Assembly (NCBI RefSeq): GCF_025146565.1
Contig: NZ_CP102258.1
Span: 1,458,001-1,522,000, forward strand
Direction of reading: 5' to 3'
Source: Bacteroides eggerthii
Lineage (GTDB): Bacteria > Bacteroidota > Bacteroidia > Bacteroidales > Bacteroidaceae
Length of the DNA: 64,000 bases
The first letter of the stretch is position 1. Each line of letters begins with the position of its first letter. This document shows, piece by piece, positions 1 to 8,551 of this stretch. The notes beneath the pieces are model-generated. The model was not told the origin of the DNA. It searched no databases and saw only the letters and a list, made by a program, of their open reading frames with translations. Position numbers and translations under genes: made by a program.

Positions 1-114
1 GAACGGTTGAGAAGCATTCGTGAAGAGCTTACCGGCATGAAGGAAGCTCTCGATGCTTTTACTTATGAAGATGTAGAGGCATTGAAAGAGAACCTGATGA
101 AAGAGCATCCATAA
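1..114 (+). CDS. C-terminal end of an unidentified protein (truncated by window edge)
   Basis: The first 37 codons form an open frame that runs in from the left edge and ends with TAA at 112-114. The visible peptide is charged and predicted helical, ending in KENLMKEHP. This is too little to assign a family. It converges with the Rel gene, whose stop lies only 4 bp away on the other strand, so no separate terminator fits between them. It is probably real because its codon use matches the neighbours and it stops cleanly, but the function is unknown. Confidence 0.6.
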   Translation, partial: ERLRSIREELTGMKEALDAFTYEDVEALKENLMKEHP

Positions 115-118
115 AGAA

Positions 119-2377
119 CTACCCTTCTATTCTCGTCACTTGCTTGATGTTCTGTATCAGCTTCAGGTTGTTGCAGATGCTGCGTACATCGTCTACGTCA
201 TGTACGTAGAGTTGTATCTTACCTTCAAATATACCGTCAGTGGTTTCTATGGTCAGTTTACGGATGTTCACGTTCAGCTGGCGGGAGATGACTTGCGTCA
301 CTTCATTCAGCAATCCCATGCTGTCAATACCTTTCAAATAGATAGTTACAAGGAATGAAAGCTCTTTGTGAGTGTCCCATTCGGTTGCGATGATGCGGTT
401 GCCGTAACTGCTTTTGAGACGTGCGGCTACCGGGCATTGGCGTTTATGGATAATCACCCGGTTCTGTTCGTCGATGTACCCCAGCACATCGTCACCGGGA
501 ATGGGGTGACAGCAATCCGCCATGATATAGTTCTTTTGGATGGTTTCTTCCGTCAGTTTCAATATCTGCTTGGTATTGATTTTCTCTTGCGGGGCTTTTT
601 CTTCGGGTTGTTCCTTGGCATCCTTGCTGTCTTTGTTGCCGAAAGAGAAAGTCAGGAACTTCTTCCAGTTGGTGCTCTGTTTCTCCTTGAATGCATTTTT
701 ATCCGCATCGCCCAATACGAGCTTCTTGCTGCCGACGGCGACGAGCAGTTCGTCTCGGGTATGGAAATTGTGCAGACGGGTGAGCTTGTCCAATGCTCCG
801 TCGTCCATGCGTATATCTTCATTCTTGAAGAATTCGGAAAGGATTGTTTCACCTTGCTTTTGATTGGCTTTGGCTTCCTTGCGCAGGATAGATGCGATTT
901 TGGCGCGTGCGCGTGCAGTGGTGGCATACACTTCCCATTCCGGTTGTACGCGTTGTGATTTGGAAGTCAGAATTTCTACCTGGTCACCGCTCTGCAGTTT
1001 GTGGCTGAGAGGTACGAGTTTGTGGTTCACTTTGGCGCCGATGCAGTGGCTGCCGATGTCTGTGTGCAGGGAGAAAGCAAAATCCAGCGCTGTCGAATTC
1101 TGCGGCATGGTCTTGATTTCACCTTTCGGGGTAAACACAAATATTTCCGATGCGAACAGGTTCAGTTTGATAGTGTCCAGAAAATCAATGGCATCCGGTT
1201 GGGGGTCATCGAGTATTTCCTTGATAGTGCGCAACCATTTCTCCAATTCTCCTTCATCTTCGCTGCCGCCGCCTTCTTTGTATTTCCAGTGGGCGGCAAA
1301 CCCTTGTTCGGCAACGTCGTTCATGCGTTCGCTGCGGATCTGGACTTCAATCCATTGTCCGTTGTTGCCCATGAGGGTAACGTGCAGGGCTTGGTAACCG
1401 TTGGCTTTCGGATGGCTCACCCAGTCACGCAGGCGGTCGGGATGAGGTTTGTATATTTTGGATATGGATACGTAGATGTTGAAGCAGTCGTTCAGTTCTT
1501 CCTCCATGTTGCGAGGCTCGAAGATGATGCGTACGGCAAGCAGGTCATAGATTTCCTCGAACGGCACATGCTTGGTTTGCATCTTGTTCCAGATGGAGTA
1601 AATGGATTTGACGCGGGCAAGAATGCGGTATTTCAATCCCATTTTGTCCAGTTGGGCGCGTATCGGGGTGGTGAACTCTTTGAATACTTTGTCGCGCTCT
1701 ACGGCTGTCGCTGCAAGTTTTTCTTCTATTTCGCGGTATTCTTCCGGATGTTCGTACCGGAAACTCAGGTTTTCCAGTTCCGTCTTTATCTTGTATAGCC
1801 CCAACCGGTTGGCAAGCGGCGCATAAATGTATAATGTCTCACCGGCTATTTTGAACTGCTTGTTGGGAAGCATGGAGCCGAGGGTGCGCATATTGTGCAG
1901 TCGGTCAGCTATTTTGATAAGGATAACGCGGATATCGTCGGACATGGTGAGCAGTAACTTCTTGAAGTTTTCTGCTTGTGCCGAGGCGCGGTCGCCGAAG
2001 ATGCCGCCTGATATTTTGGTCAGCCCGTCCACAATCTGTGCTATTTTGGGGCCGAAGATATTTTCAATGTCTTCAACGGTGTAGTCGGTATCTTCCACCA
2101 CGTCGTGCAAAAGGGCTGAACAGATAGAGGTGGATCCGAGACCTATTTCGTTGCAGACAATCTTTGCGACGGCGATAGGGTGCATGATGTAAGGTTCACC
2201 CGAACGGCGTTTGATTCCCTTGTGTGCCTGATTGGCGAAATTGAATGCTTTGGTTATTATTTCGACGCGCTTGCGATGCTTGGTTGCCAAATAATCGTTC
2301 AACAGTTCCTGGAATGCCTGTTCAATCATTTCTTCTTCGGCTTTCTCTTTCTCCTTCTGGCTTACATTCTCTTCCAT
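119..2377 (-). CDS. RelA/SpoT-family (p)ppGpp synthetase/hydrolase
   Basis: A 752-residue Rel/SpoT homologue that makes and degrades the stringent-response alarmone (p)ppGpp in the cytoplasm. Domain order is HD hydrolase (about 40-200, with HDVVED near residue 91 and ADRLHNMRTL later), nucleotidyl-transferase synthetase (about 260-380, with SHPKANGYQALH), TGS (about 430-490) and a C-terminal ACT domain. The intact HD motif suggests an active hydrolase, so a bifunctional enzyme is likelier than a synthetase-only RelA. Bacteroides usually carry more than one RSH protein, so I leave the symbol blank. The start at 2377 is chosen because GGAGA lies just upstream and the -7 promoter box lies inside the longer open frame. 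The gene is last in a same-strand block after parA-parB-DUF5683-mltD, but it has its own promoter. Confidence 0.93.
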   Translation of the reverse strand: MEENVSQKEKEKAEEEMIEQAFQELLNDYLATKHRKRVEIITKAFNFANQAHKGIKRRSGEPYIMHPIAVAKIVCNEIGLGSTSICSALLHDVVEDTDYTVEDIENIFGPKIAQIVDGLTKISGGIFGDRASAQAENFKKLLLTMSDDIRVILIKIADRLHNMRTLGSMLPNKQFKIAGETLYIYAPLANRLGLYKIKTELENLSFRYEHPEEYREIEEKLAATAVERDKVFKEFTTPIRAQLDKMGLKYRILARVKSIYSIWNKMQTKHVPFEEIYDLLAVRIIFEPRNMEEELNDCFNIYVSISKIYKPHPDRLRDWVSHPKANGYQALHVTLMGNNGQWIEVQIRSERMNDVAEQGFAAHWKYKEGGGSEDEGELEKWLRTIKEILDDPQPDAIDFLDTIKLNLFASEIFVFTPKGEIKTMPQNSTALDFAFSLHTDIGSHCIGAKVNHKLVPLSHKLQSGDQVEILTSKSQRVQPEWEVYATTARARAKIASILRKEAKANQKQGETILSEFFKNEDIRMDDGALDKLTRLHNFHTRDELLVAVGSKKLVLGDADKNAFKEKQSTNWKKFLTFSFGNKDSKDAKEQPEEKAPQEKINTKQILKLTEETIQKNYIMADCCHPIPGDDVLGYIDEQNRVIIHKRQCPVAARLKSSYGNRIIATEWDTHKELSFLVTIYLKGIDSMGLLNEVTQVISRQLNVNIRKLTIETTDGIFEGKIQLYVHDVDDVRSICNNLKLIQNIKQVTRIEG

Positions 2378-2407
2378 ATACCGTTCTCCTTTTTTCTTCA
2401 CTTTTTG

Positions 2408-2438
2408 CAAAAATAAGCAATTTTCAACACCGGGCAAG
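2408..2438 (-). promoter_or_regulatory. Bacteroides-type promoter for the Rel gene
   Basis: On the minus strand, TATTTTTG (2408-2415) matches the -7 consensus TAnnTTTG, and CTTG (2435-2438) lies 19 bp upstream as a -33 element. The predicted start lies about 25-30 nt before the ATG at 2377. This separates Rel transcription from the upstream transglycosylase gene. Confidence 0.65.
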
Positions 2439-2449
2439 TATTTATGTCT

Positions 2450-3769
2450 TTATTTGTAAATCTTCAGTCGCTTTCCTGCATTAATTCTGGTGCTGCTCAT
2501 GCCATTCCAGTTTTTTATCTGGTTGACGGTCACGCCGTATTTGCGTGCGATGGTCGACAGGGTTTCTCCGCTGCGTATTTTGTGATAGGTTACTTCTCCT
2601 TGTGGGGAACTTTTCCCTTTGCTGCTGCGCGCTGTGCTGCGGGTGTTTGCAACGGATACGGTCCGGCGGTTTTTGAACAGTTCTGCGCTGCGGTGGGCAT
2701 AGATCGTGTCTTGGCTGTCAATAAAAGTACTGATATAGTTTATCGGCAGGCGGAGTGTACGGGGCTTGCTGTCACCCGGAACGATATTTCTTTTGTACTG
2801 GGGGTTCAGGCTTTTGATTTCATCCATGTTGATACCGCAGACATCGGCTATTTGCTCAAAATGCAGGTTACGGTTCACTTGTATGGTGTCTGTCGCGTCC
2901 GGAATATTGGTTTCCATGGGACAGATGTTGTGTTTGCAGTAGTAAGTCATTACGTAGTTGGCGGCAATGAAGGCGGGTACGTATCCTCGTGTTTCTTTGG
3001 GCAGATAATTATAGATTTCCCAATAGTCCGTTTTGCCGCCTGCACGTCGAATGGCTTTGTTGATTGTTCCCGGGCCACAGTTGTAGGCGGCAATCACCAG
3101 GTTCCAGTCTTGGTAGATGGCATACATGTCTTTGAGATAACGTGCGGCGGCCCAGGTAGCTTTAATCGGGTCGCGGCGTTCGTCCACCAGACTGTTGCTT
3201 TCCAGTCCGTATATTTTGCCTGTATTAAGCATGAACTGCCATAGTCCGGAAGCGCCTGCGCGGGATACGGCAGAGGGATTGAGGGCCGACTCGATAATAG
3301 GCAGATATTTCAGCTCCAATGGCAAGCCGTATGTGTCGAGGGCTTCTTCAAAAATGGGCATGTAGAAGTTGCAGGCGCTCAGCATGAAAGCCACCTGATT
3401 GCGGAGACGTCCGGTGTACATGTCGATGAATTTGCGTACAATCTCGTTGTACGGCATTTCCATGACGGTCGGCATGCGTGAGAGCCGGTCGATGTATATG
3501 GAGTCGCTGAACTCAGGATTTACGATAGAGGTACTGCAATCCTTTCCCAAATCGATATAGTTTTTGGCTTTCCAGTCGTTGAGCAGACTGTCTACGGGGT
3601 AGGTCATGCTTTTGGGCAAGTCGATAACTTCCCGGCGTTCCGTCCCGTTGTCGTGAATGATTACGTCTACGCTTTCCTGGGCGTGTGCCTGTGGAACTGC
3701 GAGCAATATGCTGAACAGAAGTGAGGAACCTATGATTATTTTTCTCATGTATGCGGGTTTATTTGTCAT
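2450..3769 (-). CDS. MltD-like lytic murein transglycosylase with LysM domain
   Basis: A secreted enzyme of about 439 residues predicted to cleave peptidoglycan glycan strands with formation of 1,6-anhydro-muramic acid. The N-terminus has a signal peptide ending near PQAHAQES. The SLT domain shows the family signature: ESALNP with the catalytic Glu, GASGLWQFM, and later AAYNCGPG. The C-terminus is a LysM peptidoglycan-binding module (YHKIRSGETLSTIARKYGV to the end). One LysM is fewer than in E. coli MltD. The start at 3769 gives a short leader before the signal peptide; the alternative ATG at 3748 begins directly with MRKIII and is equally plausible. It lies 25 bp after the DUF5683 gene, probably in the parAB operon, so it may act in wall turnover during growth or division. 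Confidence 0.88.
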   Translation of the reverse strand: MTNKPAYMRKIIIGSSLLFSILLAVPQAHAQESVDVIIHDNGTERREVIDLPKSMTYPVDSLLNDWKAKNYIDLGKDCSTSIVNPEFSDSIYIDRLSRMPTVMEMPYNEIVRKFIDMYTGRLRNQVAFMLSACNFYMPIFEEALDTYGLPLELKYLPIIESALNPSAVSRAGASGLWQFMLNTGKIYGLESNSLVDERRDPIKATWAAARYLKDMYAIYQDWNLVIAAYNCGPGTINKAIRRAGGKTDYWEIYNYLPKETRGYVPAFIAANYVMTYYCKHNICPMETNIPDATDTIQVNRNLHFEQIADVCGINMDEIKSLNPQYKRNIVPGDSKPRTLRLPINYISTFIDSQDTIYAHRSAELFKNRRTVSVANTRSTARSSKGKSSPQGEVTYHKIRSGETLSTIARKYGVTVNQIKNWNGMSSTRINAGKRLKIYK

Positions 3770-3794
3770 GGATAAATCTGTTTTATTTGTTTCT

Positions 3795-4646
3795 TTAAAA
3801 TCTGAAGCTGCATTGCAATCCAACGGAGCGGTTGGAAGAATTGCTTGTTTGGGTATTGATGACGGCGGGCTCTACCTTCATGCTGAGATCGGGGGTTATG
3901 TCGAAATTGGATAATTCGGCATCCACATAAGCGTCTATGACAGACAGCAGGTAGACCCCGATGAAAGCGAAGATACTTAGGTCGCGGTATCTGCGGTAAG
4001 TGTCTTTTCGCTTGCGCAGCAATTCTTTCAATTGGGTTTCGGAGATTGTATATCCGGGCGGCAACAGGTCGGTGATGCTGCTGGACTGCATATTGCCGTT
4101 CATTGCGTCTTTATAGGCGGTAGAGTAGTCCTTGTACATTTTGCTGTTCCATGTCAGGGCATAGGCGCAACCGGCAAATCCGCCGTAGAAGATGGGCAGT
4201 TTCCAGTATTTCCGGTTGTAGATTTGTCCTCCTCCGGGGATCACAAGCGCCAGCCAGGTTGCTTTCGTGGGGTTGGGAATCCACATCTTCCTGTTTATCT
4301 CTTTATGCAGACTGTCGGCCGGCACTTCCTGTTCCTGCAGGGTGGGGGAAGAGGTCATTTCCAGCAATTTTTTCTTATTTTCGGCTGCAATGCTGTCGGC
4401 GGTGGCAATGCTGTCGGCGGGCGTAACAGCCTGATGCGGCATTGGTTTGTCCGTTGTCGGAGTCAGACTGTCGGCTTGCATCTGTACAGCCTTCCGCAGG
4501 GTATGGAGGGAGTCTGCCTGCAGCCTGTGTATCCTTTTGGAAGCGGCGCGCGGGCGGCTCTGACCATACATAGCAATCCCTGCCGTCTGTATGAAGCAGA
4601 GCAGCAGGGCGATACTGATTTGGTATATTTTTCTTCTTTTCGTCAT
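3795..4646 (-). CDS. DUF5683 domain protein (exported, membrane-associated)
   Basis: A 283-residue protein with an N-terminal hydrophobic signal segment (QISIALLLCFIQTAGIAMYG). A polar low-complexity region of about 90 residues follows, then the conserved core WIPNPTKATWLALVIPGGGQIYNRKYWKLP (cited in part) and a second hydrophobic segment near DLSIFAFIGVYLLSVIDAYV. The core matches the Bacteroidetes DUF5683 family, for which I know no established function. Its ATG directly follows the parB TAA with no gap, so the two are probably translationally coupled. Its place between parB and a lytic transglycosylase hints at a role at the cell envelope, which is inference only. Confidence 0.8.
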   Translation of the reverse strand: MTKRRKIYQISIALLLCFIQTAGIAMYGQSRPRAASKRIHRLQADSLHTLRKAVQMQADSLTPTTDKPMPHQAVTPADSIATADSIAAENKKKLLEMTSSPTLQEQEVPADSLHKEINRKMWIPNPTKATWLALVIPGGGQIYNRKYWKLPIFYGGFAGCAYALTWNSKMYKDYSTAYKDAMNGNMQSSSITDLLPPGYTISETQLKELLRKRKDTYRRYRDLSIFAFIGVYLLSVIDAYVDAELSNFDITPDLSMKVEPAVINTQTSNSSNRSVGLQCSFRF

Positions 4647-5534
4647 TTATTTTTTCAGCGTATCAAGGATGCCGATGATACGTTCCAATTCTTCTTCGTT
4701 ACTGAACGGGATACTGATTTTACCTTTGCCTTTCTCGGAGCAGGTCAGTTGCACTTTGGCGCTGAAGAAGCTGGAAAGTTGCTGCTTCAGCATGTTGAAC
4801 TCTTCGGGCAGTTTGGAGCGTTTGGGCGCGATTTTTCGGCCGCCGCTTTTTATGGTTTCGCCTTCATTCAGGGACTTTACTATTTCCTCTACTTTGCGGA
4901 CGGAATAGCCATGCTCCAGTATCTCTTCAAAAATCTTCACTTGCAGTTTGGGGTCGCCCAGCGTTATCAGGGCGCGGGCATGTCCCATGTCTATCTGCTT
5001 GTTCTGCAGGCCCATTTGGATGGGAGCCGGCAGTTTCAGCAGACGCAGGTAATTGGCGATGGTGGTGCGTTTCTTTCCTACGCGTTCGCTGAGGCGTTCT
5101 TGGGTGAGGCCGTATTCTTCCAGCAGGTGCTGATAGGCGAGCGCTATTTCTACGGAGTTCAGGTCTTCGCGCTGTATGTTTTCGATGAGTGCCATTTCCA
5201 TGACATTCTCATCGTCGGCCGTACGGATGTAGGCAGGGATGCTTGTCAGCCCGGCTATTTGTGAGGCGCGGAAGCGACGTTCGCCGGCAATGATCTGATA
5301 CTCATCGTCGGATAGCTTGCGCAGGGTGATGGGTTGGATGATACCAATTTCTGCAATAGACTCGGCAAGCTCCTGCAACGCTGTTGGGTCGAATTCGCGA
5401 CGGGGCTGGTTAGGATTGACGGCAATCTTCGACAATTCTATTTCATTGATAGAAGAAGAGCCTTCGGTCTGCACCTCATCCATAGAGAGCAGGGCATCCA
5501 GCCCGCGTCCAAGTGCATTTCTTTTCTGTGCCAT
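4647..5534 (-). CDS. parB: Chromosome partitioning protein ParB (CTPase/DNA-binding)
   Basis: A 295-residue ParB/Spo0J homologue that loads at centromere-like parS sites and spreads as a CTP-dependent clamp. The N-terminal domain has the conserved NPNQPRREF box and GERRFRA, which belongs to the CTP-binding pocket. A helix-turn-helix region follows (LTQERLSERVGKKRTTIANY), then a lysine-rich linker and a short C-terminal dimerisation segment. It lies 46 bp downstream of parA and its stop abuts the DUF5683 ATG. I found no copy of the classical parS palindrome (TGTTTCACGTGAAACA) in the window. Confidence 0.95.
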   Translation of the reverse strand: MAQKRNALGRGLDALLSMDEVQTEGSSSINEIELSKIAVNPNQPRREFDPTALQELAESIAEIGIIQPITLRKLSDDEYQIIAGERRFRASQIAGLTSIPAYIRTADDENVMEMALIENIQREDLNSVEIALAYQHLLEEYGLTQERLSERVGKKRTTIANYLRLLKLPAPIQMGLQNKQIDMGHARALITLGDPKLQVKIFEEILEHGYSVRKVEEIVKSLNEGETIKSGGRKIAPKRSKLPEEFNMLKQQLSSFFSAKVQLTCSEKGKGKISIPFSNEEELERIIGILDTLKK

Positions 5535-5580
5535 CTATTTCTTTACTGTTTTACGGTTATTACATTTGCCATGCGGGATA

Positions 5581-6348
5581 TTACTTCTCGTTGTGGCTGA
5601 TTAACTCTTTGGCCAGTGCGATGTGGTTTTTGGCTCCGGTGGAGTCCGCATCGTACAGGATTGTGGGAAGCCCGTAGCTGGGTGCTTCGCTCAGCTTTAC
5701 ATTGCGCTGGATGACGGTGCTGAATACCAGTTCCTGGAAATGGCGCTTCACTTCATCGTAAATCTGGTTGGCCTGGCGCAGGCGCGAGTCGTACATCGTC
5801 AGGAGGAAGCCTTCGATTTCGAGCGCGGGGTTCAGCTTGGACTTGATGATTTTAATGGTGTTCAGCAGTTTGCTGATACCTTCCAAAGCAAAGTATTCGG
5901 CTTGTACCGGGATGATGACCGAGTCGGCTGCCGTAAGCGCATTGATTGTGATCAACCCTAACGACGGAGAGCAATCTATCAAGATATAGTCAAACTCTTC
6001 TTTCAGCGGGGCGAGCACTTCCTTCAGTATCTTTTCCCGGTTCTTGAGATTGAGCATTTCTATTTCGGCACCTACCAGATTGATGTGGGAGGAAATAACT
6101 TTCAATGTATCAATCTCTGTGTCGTGAATGGCATCCCGCACATTGGCGCGGTCTATAATACACTCATAGATAGTACATTCTGCCTGCTTGATGTCTACGC
6201 CCAACCCGGATGAGGCATTTGCCTGGGGGTCTGCGTCTACAACAAGAACTTTCTTTTCAAGCGTGGCGAGAGAAGCTGCGAGGTTAATGGTCGTTGTTGT
6301 TTTTCCTACACCACCTTTTTGATTTGCCAAAGCAATTATTTTTCCCAT
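5581..6348 (-). CDS. parA: Chromosome partitioning ATPase ParA (Soj)
   Basis: A 255-residue ParA/MinD-superfamily ATPase that works with ParB in origin segregation. The deviant Walker A KGGVGKTTTTINLA lies at residues 10-23, the Walker A' region contains VVDADPQANASSG, and the Walker B region contains YILIDCSPSLG. There is no N-terminal DNA-binding extension, as expected for chromosomal ParA. It is the first gene of the parA-parB-DUF5683-transglycosylase block. A -7 box about 180 bp upstream implies a long 5' leader. Confidence 0.95.
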   Translation of the reverse strand: MGKIIALANQKGGVGKTTTTINLAASLATLEKKVLVVDADPQANASSGLGVDIKQAECTIYECIIDRANVRDAIHDTEIDTLKVISSHINLVGAEIEMLNLKNREKILKEVLAPLKEEFDYILIDCSPSLGLITINALTAADSVIIPVQAEYFALEGISKLLNTIKIIKSKLNPALEIEGFLLTMYDSRLRQANQIYDEVKRHFQELVFSTVIQRNVKLSEAPSYGLPTILYDADSTGAKNHIALAKELISHNEK

Positions 6349-6527
6349 AATTTCAATGTTTATTGGCAGCGAAATAAGTGATAATTCCGAATAGCACCTA
6401 CTAAAAAGGAGAAAGATTGCAAAAACGGTTGAAAAGTCGCCTGTTTTGTTAATAACTCCCGGGTGGCTTATTCCGTTTTTTTAGTCTAAAAGCGTGTGCT
6501 TTAGGCTTTCTTTTCCTGATTAGTGAG

Positions 6528-6560
6528 CAAATATACGTATTTATCTTGAAATGAAGCAGA
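6528..6560 (-). promoter_or_regulatory. Probable promoter of the parAB operon
   Basis: Minus-strand TATATTTG (6528-6535) fits TAnnTTTG, and TCTG (6557-6560), 21 bp upstream, is a weak -33 element. Transcription would start near 6521 and leave about 170 nt of untranslated leader before parA. The leader holds a small hairpin (CTAAAAGC/GCTTTAG with a GTGT loop, about 6486-6504). Confidence 0.45.
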
Positions 6561-6644
6561 TTTTTTGTCTCGCTTGCGGAAGATTAAGATTTCTAAAGCA
6601 ATAATTGGGAGGTGGAAATTCCCCTTTCACTTGGTTTATTTATT

Positions 6645-6728
6645 GTTTACTTAAGATAAACTCCCGGTTTATTAGGAATAAACCGGGAGTTTATGCCTAA
6701 TAAACCAGAAGTTTAATGGGAATAAACT
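6645..6728. repeat. 22-bp-period array of short palindromes
   Basis: Units start at 6655, 6677, 6699 and 6721, exactly 22 bp apart. Each has the form n-ATAAAC-N5-GTTTAT-N4. The first two are complete, the third has GTTTAA, and the fourth keeps only the left half. A further right half-site (GTTTAC, 6645-6650) is in register upstream. Because the first two centres are complementary, 6657-6673 and 6677-6693 also form a perfect 17-bp inverted repeat with a 3-nt loop. The array lies between the 3' end of the DUF456 gene and the par promoter. It lacks the U-tract of a simple terminator. Confidence 0.85.
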
Positions 6729-6816
6729 GATGACGGGCTGCGTGTAAAAAAAACGCTTGTTGTCGGTTGATCTCTATCCCGCATGAATAAAGGGATTGAA
6801 GGATGAGGAAAGCTGC

Positions 6817-7296
6817 TTATTGCTGTACCAGCGCTGATGCGAATTCCCACGCGAAGTATCCGCATAAGATACATTTCAGCACTGTGCCGCACAGGAAACC
6901 AAACAAAGAACCCATTCCGGACTTTAATGCCTGGCGGGTTTCCTTGCCGCCGAGAAGTTCTCCGATAAACGCTCCCAAAAACGGGCCGAGGACAATGCCC
7001 CAGGGCATGAAGAACAGTCCGATGATTGTTCCTGCAAGGCATCCGCGCGTTCCCCAGCGTGTTCCTCCGCTATATTTGCTGCCCAGCATGGGGATGAAAT
7101 AGTCGAGCACCTGTAAAATGATGACGAGCAGCAGCCATAGCAATAATTGGGTGGTGGAGTATTGCACCTTGTCGGTGAAATGCAACAGCAGTAATCCCGC
7201 ATAAGCAACGGGAGGACCGGGTATTACGGGCAGGAAGCAGCCTGCCAGGCCGGTGAGGAGACAGAGAATACCTATGATAATAAACAGAATGTCCAT
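6817..7296 (-). CDS. DUF456 family membrane protein
   Basis: A 159-residue, very hydrophobic protein with four to five predicted membrane segments and glycine-rich turns (LAGCFLPVIPGPPVAYAGLL, GTIIGLFFMPWGIVLGPFLG). This matches the DUF456 family of small inner-membrane proteins, whose function is unknown. It appears to be a single-gene unit: the palindrome array follows it, and upstream the divergent DUF418 gene begins about 120 bp away. Confidence 0.85.
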   Translation of the reverse strand: MDILFIIIGILCLLTGLAGCFLPVIPGPPVAYAGLLLLHFTDKVQYSTTQLLLWLLLVIILQVLDYFIPMLGSKYSGGTRWGTRGCLAGTIIGLFFMPWGIVLGPFLGAFIGELLGGKETRQALKSGMGSLFGFLCGTVLKCILCGYFAWEFASALVQQ

Positions 7297-7405
7297 AGCG
7301 CCGATGTTTTTGGAAAAACGCCAAGTTTCTCCGTTTTGCGAGCAAAAATAATACTTATATGCTTTTACGAAGGAATTTATTGCGGGAAATCACTCTTCTT
7401 TTTCT

Positions 7406-7413
7406 TATTTTTG
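7406..7413 (+). promoter_or_regulatory. -7 box upstream of the DUF418 gene
   Basis: TATTTTTG matches TAnnTTTG; no good -33 element is visible. The start of transcription would fall near 7420. The in-frame ATG at 7418 would then lie outside or at the very end of the mRNA, which favours initiation at 7433 or 7451. Confidence 0.5.
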
Positions 7414-7432
7414 CAAAATGAAAAATGATTGT

Positions 7433-8551
7433 ATGAACCAAATCCCCCAAATGAAACGCGTAGACTCGGTCGACGCTCTCAGAGGTTTTGCAGTAGTTGC
7501 CATTATGCTGCTGCATTTTGTGGAACATTTTATTTACGGTGTCTATCCGGAAGCGACATCCAAAACGGCAGAATTGCTCAATCAGAGTGTCTGGGACGCT
7601 CTGTTCTTCATTTTTGCCGGAAAGAGTTATACGGTTTTCGCTCTTCTTTTCGGATTCACGTTCATTGTCCAGCAGCGAAACCAAGAGGCTAAAGGCGGCG
7701 ACTTCGGAGGACGTTTCGCATGGAGGCTGGTCATACTGATGTTTTTTGCCACCCTCAATGCTGCATTCTTTCCCGGAGGCGATGTGCTGCTGCTTTTTGC
7801 GATAATGGGGTTTGTTATGATTCCGTTGCGCAAACTTTCCCAAAGAAATCTTTTGCTCATTGCATCGCTGTTTTTGATTCAGCCGATTGAATTGCTGGAG
7901 TGTTTCGGCATCGACTTTATACCCACATTGCTCAATGACACCTATTATCCTACGCTGAAAACTGTTACCGATTCGGGCAACTTTTGGGACATGATTGTCG
8001 CTAATGCAGGTATAGGGCAGTTGGCAAGTTTGTTTTGGGCTGTCGATACGGGACGGTTGTTGCAGGCTCCGGGACTTTTTATTTTGGGGATGATTCTTGC
8101 GCGGGGAGATTACTTTAGTCGTGGAGCAGGTTTTTGGGTGAAGATTTTTGTGGGGAGCTTCATTGCGAGTTTTCTGTTTTATGTTGCAAAGACTTCTGCT
8201 GTGGATGCTTTGCAGATCATCCTGACAATGTGGTACAATATGGCCTTTACCGGTATGCTCGTTTCTATGTTCGTGATATTGTATCAGAACGACGTGTTTG
8301 GCAGAATGACCGACGGACTGCGTTTTTATGGGCGGATGAGTCTCACGAACTACATCAGTCAGTCAATCATCGGAAGTCTGATATTCTTTCCCTACGCCTT
8401 AGGGCTGGCATCAACGTTGGGCATTGCATGGAGCTTCGTAGTGGGTCTGGGGGTAATGTCTGCTCAAATATGGTTCTGCCGCCGGTGGCTCAGGACGCAT
8501 AGGCAAGGTCCGCTTGAGGCTGTGTGGCATCGTCTCACGTGGCTGAAGTAG
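7433..8551 (+). CDS. DUF418 / YeiB-like polytopic membrane protein
   Basis: About 372 residues, with the family's N-terminal signature RVDSVDALRGFAVVAIMLLH followed by about ten hydrophobic segments. The C-terminal DUF418 portion includes RFYGRMSLTNYISQSIIGSL. DUF418/YeiB proteins belong to the broad acyltransferase-3-like/HGSNAT-like membrane superfamily and their substrate is usually unknown. Alternative in-frame starts lie at 7418 and 7451; the promoter position argues against 7418. It stands alone between a divergent DUF456 gene and SurE, which lies 381 bp downstream. Confidence 0.85.
   Translation: MNQIPQMKRVDSVDALRGFAVVAIMLLHFVEHFIYGVYPEATSKTAELLNQSVWDALFFIFAGKSYTVFALLFGFTFIVQQRNQEAKGGDFGGRFAWRLVILMFFATLNAAFFPGGDVLLLFAIMGFVMIPLRKLSQRNLLLIASLFLIQPIELLECFGIDFIPTLLNDTYYPTLKTVTDSGNFWDMIVANAGIGQLASLFWAVDTGRLLQAPGLFILGMILARGDYFSRGAGFWVKIFVGSFIASFLFYVAKTSAVDALQIILTMWYNMAFTGMLVSMFVILYQNDVFGRMTDGLRFYGRMSLTNYISQSIIGSLIFFPYALGLASTLGIAWSFVVGLGVMSAQIWFCRRWLRTHRQGPLEAVWHRLTWLK

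Noticed and set aside
368..958. 196-codon open frame antisense to the Rel gene
   Set aside because: It lies wholly inside a well-supported Rel coding sequence and has no family resemblance and no promoter or start context.
4647..6348. A parS centromere site near parAB
   Set aside because: I looked for the TGTTTCACGTGAAACA palindrome and close variants in and around the genes and saw none.
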